A DNA stretch of 64,000 nt from Dehalobacter sp. DCA (GTDB taxonomy: Bacteria; Bacillota; Desulfitobacteriia; Desulfitobacteriales; Syntrophobotulaceae): NCBI RefSeq assembly GCF_000305775.1, contig NC_018866.1, positions 1,178,001 through 1,242,000 on the forward strand, given 5' to 3'. Position 1 is the first letter of the stretch. Each line of letters starts with the position of its first letter. Below are positions 8,102 to 16,826 of the stretch, one piece after another. The position numbers were made by a program, and so were the translations under genes. The notes below the pieces were generated by a model. It did not search any database and was not told the DNA's origin. It saw only the letters and a program-made list of their open reading frames with translations.

Positions 8102-8125
8102 GCCGACTCCCGCTTGGGAGCCGGC
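8102..8125 (-). repeat. GC-rich hairpin between rdhA-2 and rdhC-2
   Basis: GCCGACTCCC pairs with GGGAGCCGGC (one G-T pair) around a four-base loop, in the 116-base gap between rdhA and rdhC. Without a T-run it is more likely a processing or attenuation stem that lowers rdhC expression than a full stop. A similar stem lies before rdhC of cluster 4. Confidence 0.6.
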
Positions 8126-8144
8126 AATTCTTTTGTAGTTCTAC

Positions 8145-9539
8145 TTACTTCCTTGGAAAGAATTTATTAGGATCCTGTGCCCACCAGCTTGCCACATCTT
8201 TGGGTTCTGAATAGCCTAACATTTTTTCCATCTTGACAAGCGTGGATCCTAGCGTCGGTGCCAAATGCGCTGCTAACTTATGCATTTCAGTTTTGGGTTT
8301 ATTGTACGGACAATAATGAACACAGTTACCACAAGCACTTATGTTATGATCATCCCAATAGGCTTTGCATTTACAAGCATCAATCGGCCACTTTTTAACA
8401 CCAGAATTTGTAGTGGAATATACGGCTTCGGCAGTACGATTATTATCCTTGGGAATAGACCCGGAAGGACAGTTATCAGCGCAAACCGCACAGGTCTCGC
8501 AGAACTTGGTCACTCCCATATCTATAGGTTTATCCGGCTGGATAGGCATGTCGGTGATAACACCACAAATACGCAGACGAGGTCCAAAGTCCGGGTTGAT
8601 AAGCAGACCATTCCGTCCCATTTCCCCCAGCCCTGCATCGACAGCCATCGGAATTCCCAAGCCTGGTCCATAACTGCCAAATGGCCAAGCACGGTAACCC
8701 ATATAATTAATAAAGAGGGCCAAGTGCATAATCAAGAATTTATCAAAGCTGTATGCCCGATACGTTTCAGCTACTTCAACACAGGAAAGGGTACGCTGGT
8801 AGGCCTCGTAGTCCATTTCAATACCACAGACGATAACGTTATTCATCTCTTGAGGCAATTCATCATCTACATTCGGCAGTTGTAATTTCTTTCTTTCTTC
8901 GGGTGTCATCACCGGCCCCAACAGGCCTTTTTCAAGACCAAACACTTTTGTAAACAAGTCTTTGGCATCCGTCTTCCAATTCTCAACGTGATACCTGTGA
9001 CTGTAAAGCCAATTCCGATTAAGCTTACAGGTTCCCACAACGCTTGCGCCGAAATGTTTAGCGGCCATTTTCACAGTCTGGGCTGCTTCTTCCGGAGTCG
9101 TCTTGTATGGTTGTGTTAATCCCGGAGGCAGTTCTGGCTCCCACAGGTGCGACGCAGCAAAGCTACCAACTTTAAACATCAACGCGGAACTCATAAATAA
9201 TGATAGATCGCGATGATCAAACCCAGGTTTTGGTGTCCCGGTAGCAATATTTTTTAAAGTATCATGAAAGGCTGTCATCCCTTGTGGGCCAAACATATAA
9301 AACGACTGGCTTTCATCCCAATACCCGCGGGAATGAGCGTTATTTCTATTATCAAATCGCCCGACTTCACCTTCAACCTCATAAGGCGGTTTATCCACTC
9401 TGGGGTATTCCAGCGCACTCGCAGCACCGTCTCCAAGTAATTTCTCTCTTGCTCCGGGCGTAAGTGTCAATATACTGGTCAGGGCTCCAGTCAGTGCAGT
9501 ACTTTTCAGAAAGGACCTTCTGCTAAGTTTCTTAGACAT
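8145..9539 (-). CDS. rdhA: RdhA, reductive dehalogenase (cluster 2)
   Basis: A 464-residue RdhA. Seen: twin-arginine leader LSRRSFLKSTAL (RR near residues 6-7), the family block GLGEMGRNGLLINPDFGPRL in the corrinoid-binding half, Fe-S motif CETCAVCADNCPSG, and a second motif with CKCKAYW then CGNCVHYCPYNKP near the C terminus. The first residue pair of the second motif is unusual, CKC, giving an extra Cys. It starts directly after rdhB-2 (stop 9541), so the two are tightly linked. Downstream are a hairpin, rdhC and a small membrane gene, making this one of the two clusters with an electron-transfer partner. Substrate unknown. Confidence 0.93.
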   Translation of the reverse strand: MSKKLSRRSFLKSTALTGALTSILTLTPGAREKLLGDGAASALEYPRVDKPPYEVEGEVGRFDNRNNAHSRGYWDESQSFYMFGPQGMTAFHDTLKNIATGTPKPGFDHRDLSLFMSSALMFKVGSFAASHLWEPELPPGLTQPYKTTPEEAAQTVKMAAKHFGASVVGTCKLNRNWLYSHRYHVENWKTDAKDLFTKVFGLEKGLLGPVMTPEERKKLQLPNVDDELPQEMNNVIVCGIEMDYEAYQRTLSCVEVAETYRAYSFDKFLIMHLALFINYMGYRAWPFGSYGPGLGIPMAVDAGLGEMGRNGLLINPDFGPRLRICGVITDMPIQPDKPIDMGVTKFCETCAVCADNCPSGSIPKDNNRTAEAVYSTTNSGVKKWPIDACKCKAYWDDHNISACGNCVHYCPYNKPKTEMHKLAAHLAPTLGSTLVKMEKMLGYSEPKDVASWWAQDPNKFFPRK

Positions 9540-9540
9540 T

Positions 9541-9858
9541 TTATGCTTTTTCTCCTTTCATTAACTTGGCAATCGTTTTTTTTCCAAAAGATTTGCTGAC
9601 CAATAATTGAGCAACAGCAACGATAACGACCCCAATAATACCCATCAGGAATAATCCGACTATTCCGGCTTTGGGCTGCCCCTCCCATACTCCCATGTAG
9701 AGCCAATATATTAAAAAATCTACATAGAGTGTAACAAATATTGATAATACCCAGCTCCAGATGCCGAACTTGCGGTTCTTCTTCTCCACAGACTTTTTGT
9801 ATAATTGAATAAGCAATACCGTAGCAAGACCCAAAATATATGCGATGATTCCACCCAT
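9541..9858 (-). CDS. rdhB: RdhB membrane anchor (cluster 2)
   Basis: A 105-residue hydrophobic protein with three membrane helices (residues about 4-20, 30-50, 62-85) and a Lys-rich tail. The frame is open back to 9954, but the extra stretch is Lys-rich and lacks a ribosome site; the internal ATG gives the usual RdhB length, with GGGAG 14 bases before it (rather far). It lies one base before rdhA-2. The order here is rdhB-rdhA, as in cluster 3. Confidence 0.82.
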   Translation of the reverse strand: MGGIIAYILGLATVLLIQLYKKSVEKKNRKFGIWSWVLSIFVTLYVDFLIYWLYMGVWEGQPKAGIVGLFLMGIIGVVIVAVAQLLVSKSFGKKTIAKLMKGEKA

Positions 9859-10093
9859 ACTATCTACCACGTCTCCCTTCTTCTCTACTTTTCCTTTTCT
9901 TTGTAATTTTTGCTTTTTTACCAATTTTTTGTGACCTGAACCTAATAAACACAATCATTAATGGGAACTTTTCATGTATTTTTCACGCTATATCCCCTCC
10001 TTGTAAATACTTTTTTCAACTTCATACGTCATCCGCTTCATAATATAAAGCATAATGTTAGAATTTTCTGTGTTACGATACACATAACAAGAA

Positions 10094-10123
10094 GCCCACT
10101 CAAAAGTATAATCTTGAGTGGGC
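10094..10123. terminator. Hairpin between CprK-like gene 2 and rdhB-2
   Basis: A perfect ten-base stem GCCCACTCAA / TTGAGTGGGC with a ten-base loop. It lies after the CprK-like stop at 10160 and before rdhB-2. T-rich DNA follows on the plus side and A-rich DNA precedes it, so it could end transcripts in either direction, most simply the regulator transcript. Confidence 0.65.
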
Positions 10124-10159
10124 CCTGGTTTGTATTTTTTTACCATCAACAATCCAAAG

Positions 10160-10861
10160 TCAGTACTTTAAAACTTCATTAATCATAGAAGCTAATTTTG
10201 AAAGATTGTAAATGTAAATTTTATCTTTTGTTTTTTTGAGTATTCTCTGCTCTTCTAGCATTTTAAACAGTTTACTCACTGAAACATAATGAGTTCCAGT
10301 AATGTCTCCGATAGTTTTTTGCGTTAGTTTGGTGTTTATAATGTAATAATTGTCCACAAGCTTTCCTTCAGAGATACAGAGATTATAGATAAACCGTAAT
10401 ATTCTGCTTGACGGCCGGTAATAACTTAAATCCCTTGTTTTTGCCATAAGACAATAAGACTTATCAAGAATATTTTGAATAACTTCCAGAAGTACCTGTT
10501 TATCCTCATTAAATATTTCCAGAATATCTTCAAGCGCAAAAAAATAAACCGTACTTTTTCTGATCGCATAAACCTGAACTTCGCTATTGTCTTCATTTGA
10601 ATTGATTGTTGCCCCGATCGTTTTTTCATTAACATGAAAAAGAAATTTGGTACAGCCATCATCTGAACCAATGCTTACACCCAGGCATCCGGACTTGACA
10701 TAAAGAATAGAATTAGCATTTTTACCCTGTGCTTGAACGATTGCTCCTTTAGGAAATATACGTTTATGTGCCAGATGCAAGTACTTCTCTAGTCTTTCAA
10801 TTTTTTCAAAATTCTCAAGCATATAAGGCCGGGGAATTTGCTTATTATTAATATCATCCAT
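10160..10861 (-). CDS. CprK-like CRP/FNR-family regulator (second copy)
   Basis: A 233-residue CRP/FNR protein with the sensor barrel at about residues 30-125 (HKRIFPKGAIVQAQGKNANS), a dimer helix, and a winged helix near 180-215 with KLTQKTIGDITGTHYVSVSK. The recognition helix differs from that of the regulator at 5929 (HYVSVSK against REFVTKQ), so the two likely read different sites. It lies upstream of rdh cluster 2 and downstream of cluster 3 in the same direction. AAGGAGG precedes the ATG with good spacing. By analogy with CprK it would be activated by a halogenated ligand; which cluster it controls is open. Confidence 0.85.
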   Translation of the reverse strand: MDDINNKQIPRPYMLENFEKIERLEKYLHLAHKRIFPKGAIVQAQGKNANSILYVKSGCLGVSIGSDDGCTKFLFHVNEKTIGATINSNEDNSEVQVYAIRKSTVYFFALEDILEIFNEDKQVLLEVIQNILDKSYCLMAKTRDLSYYRPSSRILRFIYNLCISEGKLVDNYYIINTKLTQKTIGDITGTHYVSVSKLFKMLEEQRILKKTKDKIYIYNLSKLASMINEVLKY

Positions 10862-11332
10862 TATCTAATTCCTCCTTTTGCATATACTAATATCCTTTAT
10901 CGATTCTTATGTTAAGATTAGATTTAGCAGGAGGTTAATAAAAGTGTATAAAATTAGTTTTAGATAATACAAAAAGATTAGATATTATGCCTTCACCTGC
11001 TTAAACAAATGAAGAATTGGGTCTAAACTTAGTTTATCAGGAATTATTTTATTTTAAAGAGTTTGTCAATTATTAGAAGACGAAATCAATATAAAAGATA
11101 ATATATTTTTATCTTGTGTATCGGTAACATAAATTATGAATATATTGTTCATTTTCTTAAATTTTTTAATGGTAAAGCTAAGTGTATTTTTTTTTACATA
11201 GCAATTTGTCTCTGATAACATTCGGATATAACAACTTAGGACTATTCCTTCCACTATTATATCCGAAGGGCTATCAGAGACATTATGCATTTTCTTACTA
11301 AATTTTCCCTTGAATTTTACATACTCAATGAG
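10862..11332. other. Intergenic region between rdhA-3 and CprK-like gene 2
   Basis: About 470 bases, AT-rich. It holds the promoter of the CprK-like gene and a long inverted repeat at 11207-11282. A 74-residue open frame at 11066-11290 spans the repeat, is low in complexity, lacks a ribosome site and is not regarded as a gene. Confidence 0.5.
11207..11282. repeat. Long two-part inverted repeat after rdhA-3
   Basis: Outer arms TGTCTCTGATA / TATCAGAGACA and inner arms TTCGGATATAA / TTATATCCGAA are both perfect, separated by three or four bases, with a 25-base loop. It lies 50 bases after the rdhA-3 stop. It could be a transcript 3' end structure, an attenuator or the trace of a small inverted-repeat element. 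Confidence 0.65.
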
Positions 11333-12655
11333 TTAATAACGTTCAGGCCACTCTAACCACCATTTGTACTTCTCAATCTGTTCAGTACCATAGCCAAACA
11401 TATCGTCAACCTGTTTAAGCAAACTTGACGCAGTTTCACCGTGACTACCGAGAAATGTACCGGCCTGATGGAACCAGGAGTCTTCTTTGGAATTCCATGG
11501 ACAAACCTTCATGCAGCGTCCGCACATGGACCCTTCTTTATTGGTTACACGGAATTCAACGCATTTCTTAATGTCACTCTGCCAACGCAAAATACCATTC
11601 TTTTCAATATAATCTTCGTCTTGGGTAATCGCTCCCGAAGGACAATTATCGGCACATTTTTTGCACACCCTGCAGAAATCCTGAGCGCCGAAATCAATTG
11701 GCCTATCTGGAGCTAGCGGCAAGTCCGTGGTCACAGCGGCAACTTTGTTGCGGAATCCAAGTGTTGGGTGAGCTACACAGTCACCTGTCCTTGTCATCTC
11801 TCCCAGTCCTGCGGATATCATACAAGGAGCCATGATCGCGGCATAATTGGAAAAATGATGCGCTCTGGCGTTGTAACCAAGATTACGGATATAGTTTGCC
11901 AAAATCACCGTAATAACGGCGGTTGCATGGTAAGAACGGAATGATTGGGAACCGCTGATGCCGTCATAGCCGGTAGATGCCAGCATGGTCTCCAAATGCT
12001 GATCAGTCATGACAACGATGACATAAGGCAGGCTCTCTGTGACAGGTACTGATTTAGACAAGTCATCTTTCATCATATCTGCAAGAGGAGGCGCCTTGAA
12101 CTCATAGTATGCAAATGAAGGCATTTTGCCGATGCCGACCTCATCAGCCCTTAAGAAATAGGCGCAGTCTTTGATATGCTGGGACATCTGTTCAGGGTCG
12201 GGAATATTCAATTTTTCAGGGGCGGTTTTTCCAGAGACCATCGGAGCTAAGCTTAAAGTAAACTTGGCTAAAGCATCTCCCAAAGGATATTTTGCAGCAG
12301 CATGGTAAAACATGTTCGCCTTAAAAGCCGCCTCGGAAACCTTATGGCGGAAAACCAAGTTGAATCCCTGATCTGCCTCATGGAATTTTTTTATAGGACC
12401 AACAATCTTGGTTGTGCCCAACCATTGGTCGTTAAAATCAGCCATTTTAACTGAGGCGCTGCCGTAATTCGTCGGATGAAGCTTCGACTGTCCTGCGGAG
12501 TTTGACACCGTCTCGGCGGCTTGCACCGGCAAAGCATTTGCCATACCAAGAATACCCATGGAAATAGCTGAGGCTGCTCCTGCCTTTAGGAAATTACGTC
12601 GGTTTATCCTTAGCTCCTGCTCCTGTTTCTGCCCTTCTTGTTTTTCAATAGACAT
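11333..12655 (-). CDS. rdhA: RdhA, reductive dehalogenase (cluster 3)
   Basis: A 440-residue RdhA. Seen: twin-arginine leader INRRNFLKAGAAS (RR near 18-19) with a hydrophobic core and a likely cleavage site after PVQA; the block SAGLGEMTRTGDCVAHP; Fe-S motif CRVCKKCADNCPSG; second motif CGRCMKVCPWNSK with its partner Cys 12 residues before. It is the shortest of the four RdhA. GAGGTGAAAAAGG precedes the ATG. It follows rdhB-3 by 14 bases. No rdhC lies in this cluster, so electrons would have to come from the RdhC of another cluster or another route. Confidence 0.93.
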   Translation of the reverse strand: MSIEKQEGQKQEQELRINRRNFLKAGAASAISMGILGMANALPVQAAETVSNSAGQSKLHPTNYGSASVKMADFNDQWLGTTKIVGPIKKFHEADQGFNLVFRHKVSEAAFKANMFYHAAAKYPLGDALAKFTLSLAPMVSGKTAPEKLNIPDPEQMSQHIKDCAYFLRADEVGIGKMPSFAYYEFKAPPLADMMKDDLSKSVPVTESLPYVIVVMTDQHLETMLASTGYDGISGSQSFRSYHATAVITVILANYIRNLGYNARAHHFSNYAAIMAPCMISAGLGEMTRTGDCVAHPTLGFRNKVAAVTTDLPLAPDRPIDFGAQDFCRVCKKCADNCPSGAITQDEDYIEKNGILRWQSDIKKCVEFRVTNKEGSMCGRCMKVCPWNSKEDSWFHQAGTFLGSHGETASSLLKQVDDMFGYGTEQIEKYKWWLEWPERY

Positions 12656-12669
12656 CCTTTTTCACCTCT

Positions 12670-12981
12670 TTAAGCTTCTAAGCTTGTATTTGCTTTTTTC
12701 TGTTGTTTACCGAAAAATCCCAAGAGTCTTGCTAAGACTACTGCTAGTACAACTGAAATACCTAAAAACAAAAAGATTGCTGTACTCGTTGCTTTGACAT
12801 GCCCTACGCTCGCATTAATATAAATGAAAGAAATCCCCATCCAAGTAATTGCATACCATGCGACGTATAAAACCCAATTAAGAATAGTTTTCCATTTTTT
12901 GTCCGTATTTGCTCTAGGTTTAATAAATAGTAGGCCGGCTAAAAAAAGAACACCCGCTAGAAACACCAAAAATGTACCCAT
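12670..12981 (-). CDS. rdhB: RdhB membrane anchor (cluster 3)
   Basis: A 103-residue protein with three membrane helices (residues about 3-20, 32-53, 66-88) and the WxxYxxxW-type pattern (WVLYVAWYAITW) often seen in RdhB. AAAGGAGGAGAAAT precedes the ATG. It is the first gene of the two-gene cluster; its promoter region is only 125 bases long and is bounded upstream by a strong terminator at 13077. Confidence 0.88.
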   Translation of the reverse strand: MGTFLVFLAGVLFLAGLLFIKPRANTDKKWKTILNWVLYVAWYAITWMGISFIYINASVGHVKATSTAIFLFLGISVVLAVVLARLLGFFGKQQKKANTSLEA

Positions 12982-13076
12982 ATTTCTCCTCCTTTATTTT
13001 TTATTAGCAGCTTCCGCAATTGCTCTGATTCCGGAAACCACAATTTCCAATTAAATATAGCATTTATTCTAAAAAA

Positions 13077-13100
13077 AACGCTTAGTATTTCTTAAGCGTT
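13077..13100. terminator. Bidirectional intrinsic terminator
   Basis: Stem AACGCTTA / TAAGCGTT with A-runs before and T-runs after, working on both strands. It ends the pseudogene at 13107-13437 and insulates rdh cluster 3. Confidence 0.85.
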
Positions 13101-13106
13101 TTTTGA

Positions 13107-13437
13107 TTAAAATTTAACTATATTAACATCATGGCAGGCCATAAATTCCTCCTGCTCTTCTGTCGGAATCCCCAGGGGGATGACCGCTTGGAAAAAACTA
13201 AAATTCGGATTCGAATCCGAACTTGGCAGGCCACTTTCTCCACCCCCAAAAGAAAAGACGCCATTTTTATTGACGTCCTTCATTGGGGCTAAGTTGTGAT
13301 ACAGCCCCTTTCTCAAATATTTGGTGGTTTCCTGGAGTAATGATAGATTTGTAAGCCAAAGCGGCAATGACAATTATTAACGGAAATGTTACAAATATAC
13401 GTATTCCTGACTTTTTCTTTTTTACTTTTCGTGCCAT
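13107..13437 (-). pseudogene. Frameshifted single-span membrane protein
   Basis: From the ATG at 13437 one frame encodes a Lys-rich start (MARKVKKKKSG), a membrane helix (IFVTFPLIIVIAALAY) and a short outside part, then stops near 13267. The other frame continues open to 13107 and encodes a Gly/Ser-rich stretch (FSFGGGESGLPSSDS) and an acidic C-terminal part (GIPTEEQEEFMACHD). Together they would form one protein of about 110 residues after a one-base shift between about 13270 and 13340. Family not recognised. It is possible that only the first 56-residue frame is real. Confidence 0.45.
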
Positions 13438-13447
13438 ACTCTAAAAC

Positions 13448-13494
13448 AGCTCCTTATTCTGTGCTGATATTATTCAACCACAGAACAAGGAGCT
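13448..13494. repeat. Inverted repeat between divergent genes
   Basis: Arms AGCTCCTTATTCTGTG and CACAGAACAAGGAGCT (15 of 16 paired) with a 15-base loop. On the minus strand the arm contains AAGGAGC, the only ribosome-site-like sequence before the ATG at 13437, so the stem would hide it. Confidence 0.6.
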
Positions 13495-13719
13495 ATTTTG
13501 GAATTCCAGCTTATGAATTTCTTAAGATTTTCTTATAACGGTATCTGGAGTTTCACTGTGATATACATGTTCTTTGCGACACTACTGCATCCTAATAGTT
13601 GTAAAAATAGGAATAAAACTTTATTAAGGAGAAAATCACCGTATCTTAAGGTTTTATTAAGACATTTCTTTTTTAAATATCCTAGAATAAACAAGTTAAT
13701 TACAACGGAGGTGAATTTA

Positions 13720-14433
13720 GTGATCATTACGATTTTAATGTTTATTATAGTGTCGATTACATGGTTTATTAGTACTTTGCCCTTCTTGGTTCCATACCAT
13801 ATACTACTGACCTCTCAAAGCAGAAAGATTGGCTATAAACTGTCAATTGAACATATTGTAATCGTATATATCTTTGTGTACTACCTTACTGGTGTTCTAG
13901 ATTTTACTGGTATTTATACCATTTTGAGGGATATCGTTCATAACAGCTTTGGTATAATAACACCAAAGGGGTTGAATATTCCACCTGATGAGATTAATCT
14001 GATTCCATTTCGTTGGCTTACAGAGGGTGTTCGCCCATACATAGAAAATATATTACTTTTTATACCTCTTGGATTTATGCTTCCATGTATTTGGAAAAAG
14101 TATGAAGTGTTATGGAAAACAGCATTATCCGGTATTACATTCTCTCTTATCATAGAATTGAGTCAATTGTTCAATAGAAATAGAGTAACGGATATTGATG
14201 ATTTACTGATGAATACTCTCGGAGCGTTAATCGGATGGGTAATTTTTAGGCTGCTGAAAGAACATTTATCAAAATTACAGGACAAGGTTTCTGTCCAAAG
14301 TACCAATATCGAAAAAATTCCCTTACTCCTTCGTGAAGAGGCATGTTTTTATATGGCCTGCGCATTCGCCGGTATGTTCTTTGTGTATAACCCATTTTTA
14401 ATTTACCCATTTTTAAGATCTTTATTTAATTAA
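13720..14433 (+). CDS. VanZ-like membrane protein
   Basis: A 237-residue VanZ-family membrane protein. Seen: several hydrophobic helices and the family signature INLIPFRWL, then ENILLFIPLGFMLP, LIIELSQLF and TDIDDLLMNTLGALIG toward the C terminus. VanZ of enterococci gives low-level teicoplanin resistance by an unknown route; most homologs are uncharacterised. The frame is open from 13498, but ACGGAGGTG lies seven bases before the GTG at 13720 and the stretch before it looks like leader DNA, so the shorter form is preferred. It is convergent with the VanS-like kinase, which supports a cell-envelope role. Confidence 0.78.
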   Translation: MIITILMFIIVSITWFISTLPFLVPYHILLTSQSRKIGYKLSIEHIVIVYIFVYYLTGVLDFTGIYTILRDIVHNSFGIITPKGLNIPPDEINLIPFRWLTEGVRPYIENILLFIPLGFMLPCIWKKYEVLWKTALSGITFSLIIELSQLFNRNRVTDIDDLLMNTLGALIGWVIFRLLKEHLSKLQDKVSVQSTNIEKIPLLLREEACFYMACAFAGMFFVYNPFLIYPFLRSLFN

Positions 14434-14454
14434 CAAAAAGACACGCTATCTGAC

Positions 14455-15621
14455 TTATGCAGATAACTTGTCCTTTTCTTGCTTTTGTGGAAGCACGACA
14501 GTAAAGACTGTCTTTTCTGTATTACTTTGCACGAAAATATTGCCTCCATGCGCGTTTACGATTTGTTTGGCAATAGCCAATCCAAGCCCGGCACCGCCTG
14601 TATTGGCAGAACGGGATGTGTCCAGCCGAAAAAATTTCTCAAATATCGTTTCCAGTTTTTCTCGTGGGATAGGATTACCTTGATTCGTAAAAGTTATAAC
14701 AATATTTTTGTCCTGCTGCTGAGCAGAAATGTCAATGACGCTGTTTTCATAGCTATAGGCCAGCGCATTTTTCAGGATGTTATTGAACACCCGGGCCAGT
14801 TTGTCTGCATCTCCCCACAGGGTGAGTCCATCGGGCACATTGACGGACACCTGCTTTCCTTGTGGAGTCAACATGGGATAGAATTCATCCGCCATCTGCT
14901 GGAGCATGAACTGTAAATTGATTTTTTCTTTATTCAAAACAATTGTTTGAAGATTAAATCTTGTAATCTCAAAAAACTCATCGATAAGCTGCTCTAAACG
15001 ATAAGCTTTTTCCAAGGTAATACCGACATATTTTGCCTTCTGCTCAGGAGGCATATCAGGAGCTTCATCCAGAAGACTTAAGTATCCTATAACGGAGGTC
15101 AGAGGTGTCTTGATATCATGAGCCAAGTAAACTACCAAATCATTTTTGCGCTGCTCGGCCTCAAGCGCGGCTTTCTTTTGTTTTCCCAAGTTGTTTTTCA
15201 TCTGATTAAGCTTATTTTCCATAAAATCCAATTCCGGTGCCAAGATAATTTCAGCATTAGATTCCTCAGCAAGTTTATCCATTCCGGCGCTGATTTCATC
15301 AAAATATTTTGTGAACCAAGAGACAAAAAACCGAAGAAGGATAACTAAAAAAATCAGGCTTACAACAATAAGAATCATATCCATATTGTTGCGAATCACC
15401 AACTGATAGATTGTCAGGGCGTCTGAATAATTAAAATGAAAAGCATTGACTAAAAATTGAACGATAAGATCTCCGAACTGTCCACGCAGGATTTCGCGCA
15501 ACAGAAAAACAGTCACAGCAGCGGCAACTGTGATCAGACTGATTTGCAAAAATACTTTCCTTTTTAATTTGGAATAATCATTCTTTCTTTTAGCTCTCTT
15601 ACTCTTCAATTTTATAGCCAA
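14455..15621 (-). CDS. vanS: VanS-like sensor histidine kinase
   Basis: A 388-residue membrane kinase. Two membrane helices (residues about 25-45 and 78-100) flank a short outside loop; then a linker, the H-box YLAHDIKTPLTSVIGYLS (phosphorylated His near 167), N-box NILKNALAYS, and the ATP lid GGAGLGLAIAKQIVNAHGG. These match VanS of the VanA/VanB type closely. Its start overlaps the end of the vanR-like gene by 23 bases, showing translational coupling. No vanH, vanA/D-Ala-D-Lac ligase or vanX gene is in the window, so the pair may sense a glycopeptide or cell-wall stress for another target, with the VanZ-like gene the nearest candidate. Confidence 0.85.
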   Translation of the reverse strand: MAIKLKSKRAKRKNDYSKLKRKVFLQISLITVAAAVTVFLLREILRGQFGDLIVQFLVNAFHFNYSDALTIYQLVIRNNMDMILIVVSLIFLVILLRFFVSWFTKYFDEISAGMDKLAEESNAEIILAPELDFMENKLNQMKNNLGKQKKAALEAEQRKNDLVVYLAHDIKTPLTSVIGYLSLLDEAPDMPPEQKAKYVGITLEKAYRLEQLIDEFFEITRFNLQTIVLNKEKINLQFMLQQMADEFYPMLTPQGKQVSVNVPDGLTLWGDADKLARVFNNILKNALAYSYENSVIDISAQQQDKNIVITFTNQGNPIPREKLETIFEKFFRLDTSRSANTGGAGLGLAIAKQIVNAHGGNIFVQSNTEKTVFTVVLPQKQEKDKLSA

Positions 15622-16306
15622 CCCCCCATACCGTCTTGATATATTTTGGATGCTCCGCGCTATCTTGCATTTTTTCCCTTAAATGCCGGATATGAACCAT
15701 TACCGTATTATTGCTGTTGCTGAAATACTTGTCTCCCCATACCTCTTGGAACAATTCTTCCGAACTGACTACCCGTCCGCGGTTGGAACAAAGGACCCAA
15801 AGAATGGAGAATTCAGTAGGAGTGAGAGCTAGCTTTTTTTCATTCAACGTACATTCATGGGTGTCCATGTCCAATACCAGGCCGGAAAAAGCAATCAAGT
15901 GTTCTTCCTGATTTCGCTCTGAAGAATTATATTTGGTAAATCTCCGGAGCTGCGCCTTGACACGGGCAATAAGCTCCAAGGGACGAAACGGCTTGGTGAT
16001 ATAGTCGTCCGCACCTAAGGTCAGTCCGGTGATCTTATCGATTTCTTCTTCTTTGGCTGTCAGCATGATAACCGGAAAGTTATGCTTTTCCCGGATTTGC
16101 TGACAGATAGAAAAACCATCTACATCAGGAAGCATGACATCTAAAATGGCGAGATCCAATCGTTCACTTTCAATGCAGTTAAGAGCATCCTTGCCGTCAT
16201 AAAATTTTAAGACATTATAATTTTCGTTTTTCAGATAAACTTCTACCAAATCGGCAATAGCCTGTTCATCATCAACTATTAAAATATTTGCGGCCAAAAG
16301 CGTCAT
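15599..16306 (-). CDS. vanR: VanR-like response regulator
   Basis: A 235-residue OmpR/PhoB-type regulator. Receiver domain at residues about 7-120 with acidic pocket DDE (12-14), the phospho-acceptor Asp in LAILDVMLPDVDG (near 55) and Lys in ITKPF (near 105). The C-terminal winged helix (about 135-233) has LTPTEFSILWVLCSNRGRVV and the recognition region NNTVMVHIRHLREKM. It is first in the pair with the VanS-like kinase. Only a weak purine-rich site precedes the ATG. Targets are unknown; the VanZ-like gene is convergent and would need its own promoter. Confidence 0.88.
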   Translation of the reverse strand: MTLLAANILIVDDEQAIADLVEVYLKNENYNVLKFYDGKDALNCIESERLDLAILDVMLPDVDGFSICQQIREKHNFPVIMLTAKEEEIDKITGLTLGADDYITKPFRPLELIARVKAQLRRFTKYNSSERNQEEHLIAFSGLVLDMDTHECTLNEKKLALTPTEFSILWVLCSNRGRVVSSEELFQEVWGDKYFSNSNNTVMVHIRHLREKMQDSAEHPKYIKTVWGVGYKIEE

Positions 16307-16585
16307 CTTCTTTCTTTTAAGTATATATCCCCATAATTATTATACCGCAAAGCAATAATCCATTTTATAGCTTTTTACTTATTATAATCTTAAGAATTTC
16401 TGAATATCGCGATACTGATAGTAGGCCATGTCTACCCATCTGCAATCAAAACCTTGATTTTTGGACTTTTCACTATTTTATCCCCCTAAAGAACAGTAAT
16501 AAATAAAAAACGAAAACTATTAAATTGTTTTCTATTCGCCTTTATCCGGCCTAAGTTAACGCTTTTGTAACAAATATAGTTAAAG

Positions 16586-16675
16586 TCAACCTAAAGCATA
16601 TTGGTAGATCAGCTCCCGCAGCGCCTTTTTGCCGCCAACCCAGCTGATGATGCTGTTCGTGGGCAAGACAGCCAT
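16586..16675 (-). pseudogene. 5' remnant of a phage-type DNA adenine methylase
   Basis: A 29-codon fragment reading IISWVGGKKALRELIYQY, the conserved N terminus of Dam-like DNA adenine methylases (the GGK loop binds S-adenosylmethionine). A stop follows at once and no catalytic DPPY part is present nearby. It lies in the 520-base gap between the VanR-like and PadR genes; the rest of that gap shows nothing I can name apart from the candidate operator at 16758. It suggests a former phage or conjugative element here. Confidence 0.55.
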
Positions 16676-16757
16676 TGTCAAATGCTTGCCGATTAGCATC
16701 TTGCGTTTTCGTTGAAATTCATTATCAGAACAACCGCTATTGACAAACCACCTAATA

Positions 16758-16789
16758 TGTATTACTGTATAGCGGTAGTAAGTGATACA
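16758..16789. promoter_or_regulatory. Candidate PadR operator
   Basis: Inverted half-sites TGTATTACT and AGTGATACA (8 of 9 matched) separated by 14 bases, about 40 bases before the PadR start. PadR regulators usually bind such palindromes over their own promoter. Confidence 0.45.
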
Positions 16790-16826
16790 AAATATTAGTC
16801 ATACAGAATAGTAAGGGGTGATTGTG

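Noticed and set aside
8280-8885. 201-residue plus-strand frame inside rdhA-2
   Set aside because: Antisense shadow of the Fe-S-containing rdhA; composition is not protein-like.
11066-11290. 74-residue open frame after rdhA-3
   Set aside because: It spans a perfect inverted repeat, has no ribosome site and is low in complexity.
5530-13106. CprK boxes (TTAAT-N4-ATTAA) before rdh clusters 2 and 3
   Set aside because: I scanned the intergenic regions by eye. Only loose AT-rich partial matches (such as CATTAATG near 9955) were found, which are expected by chance in this composition.
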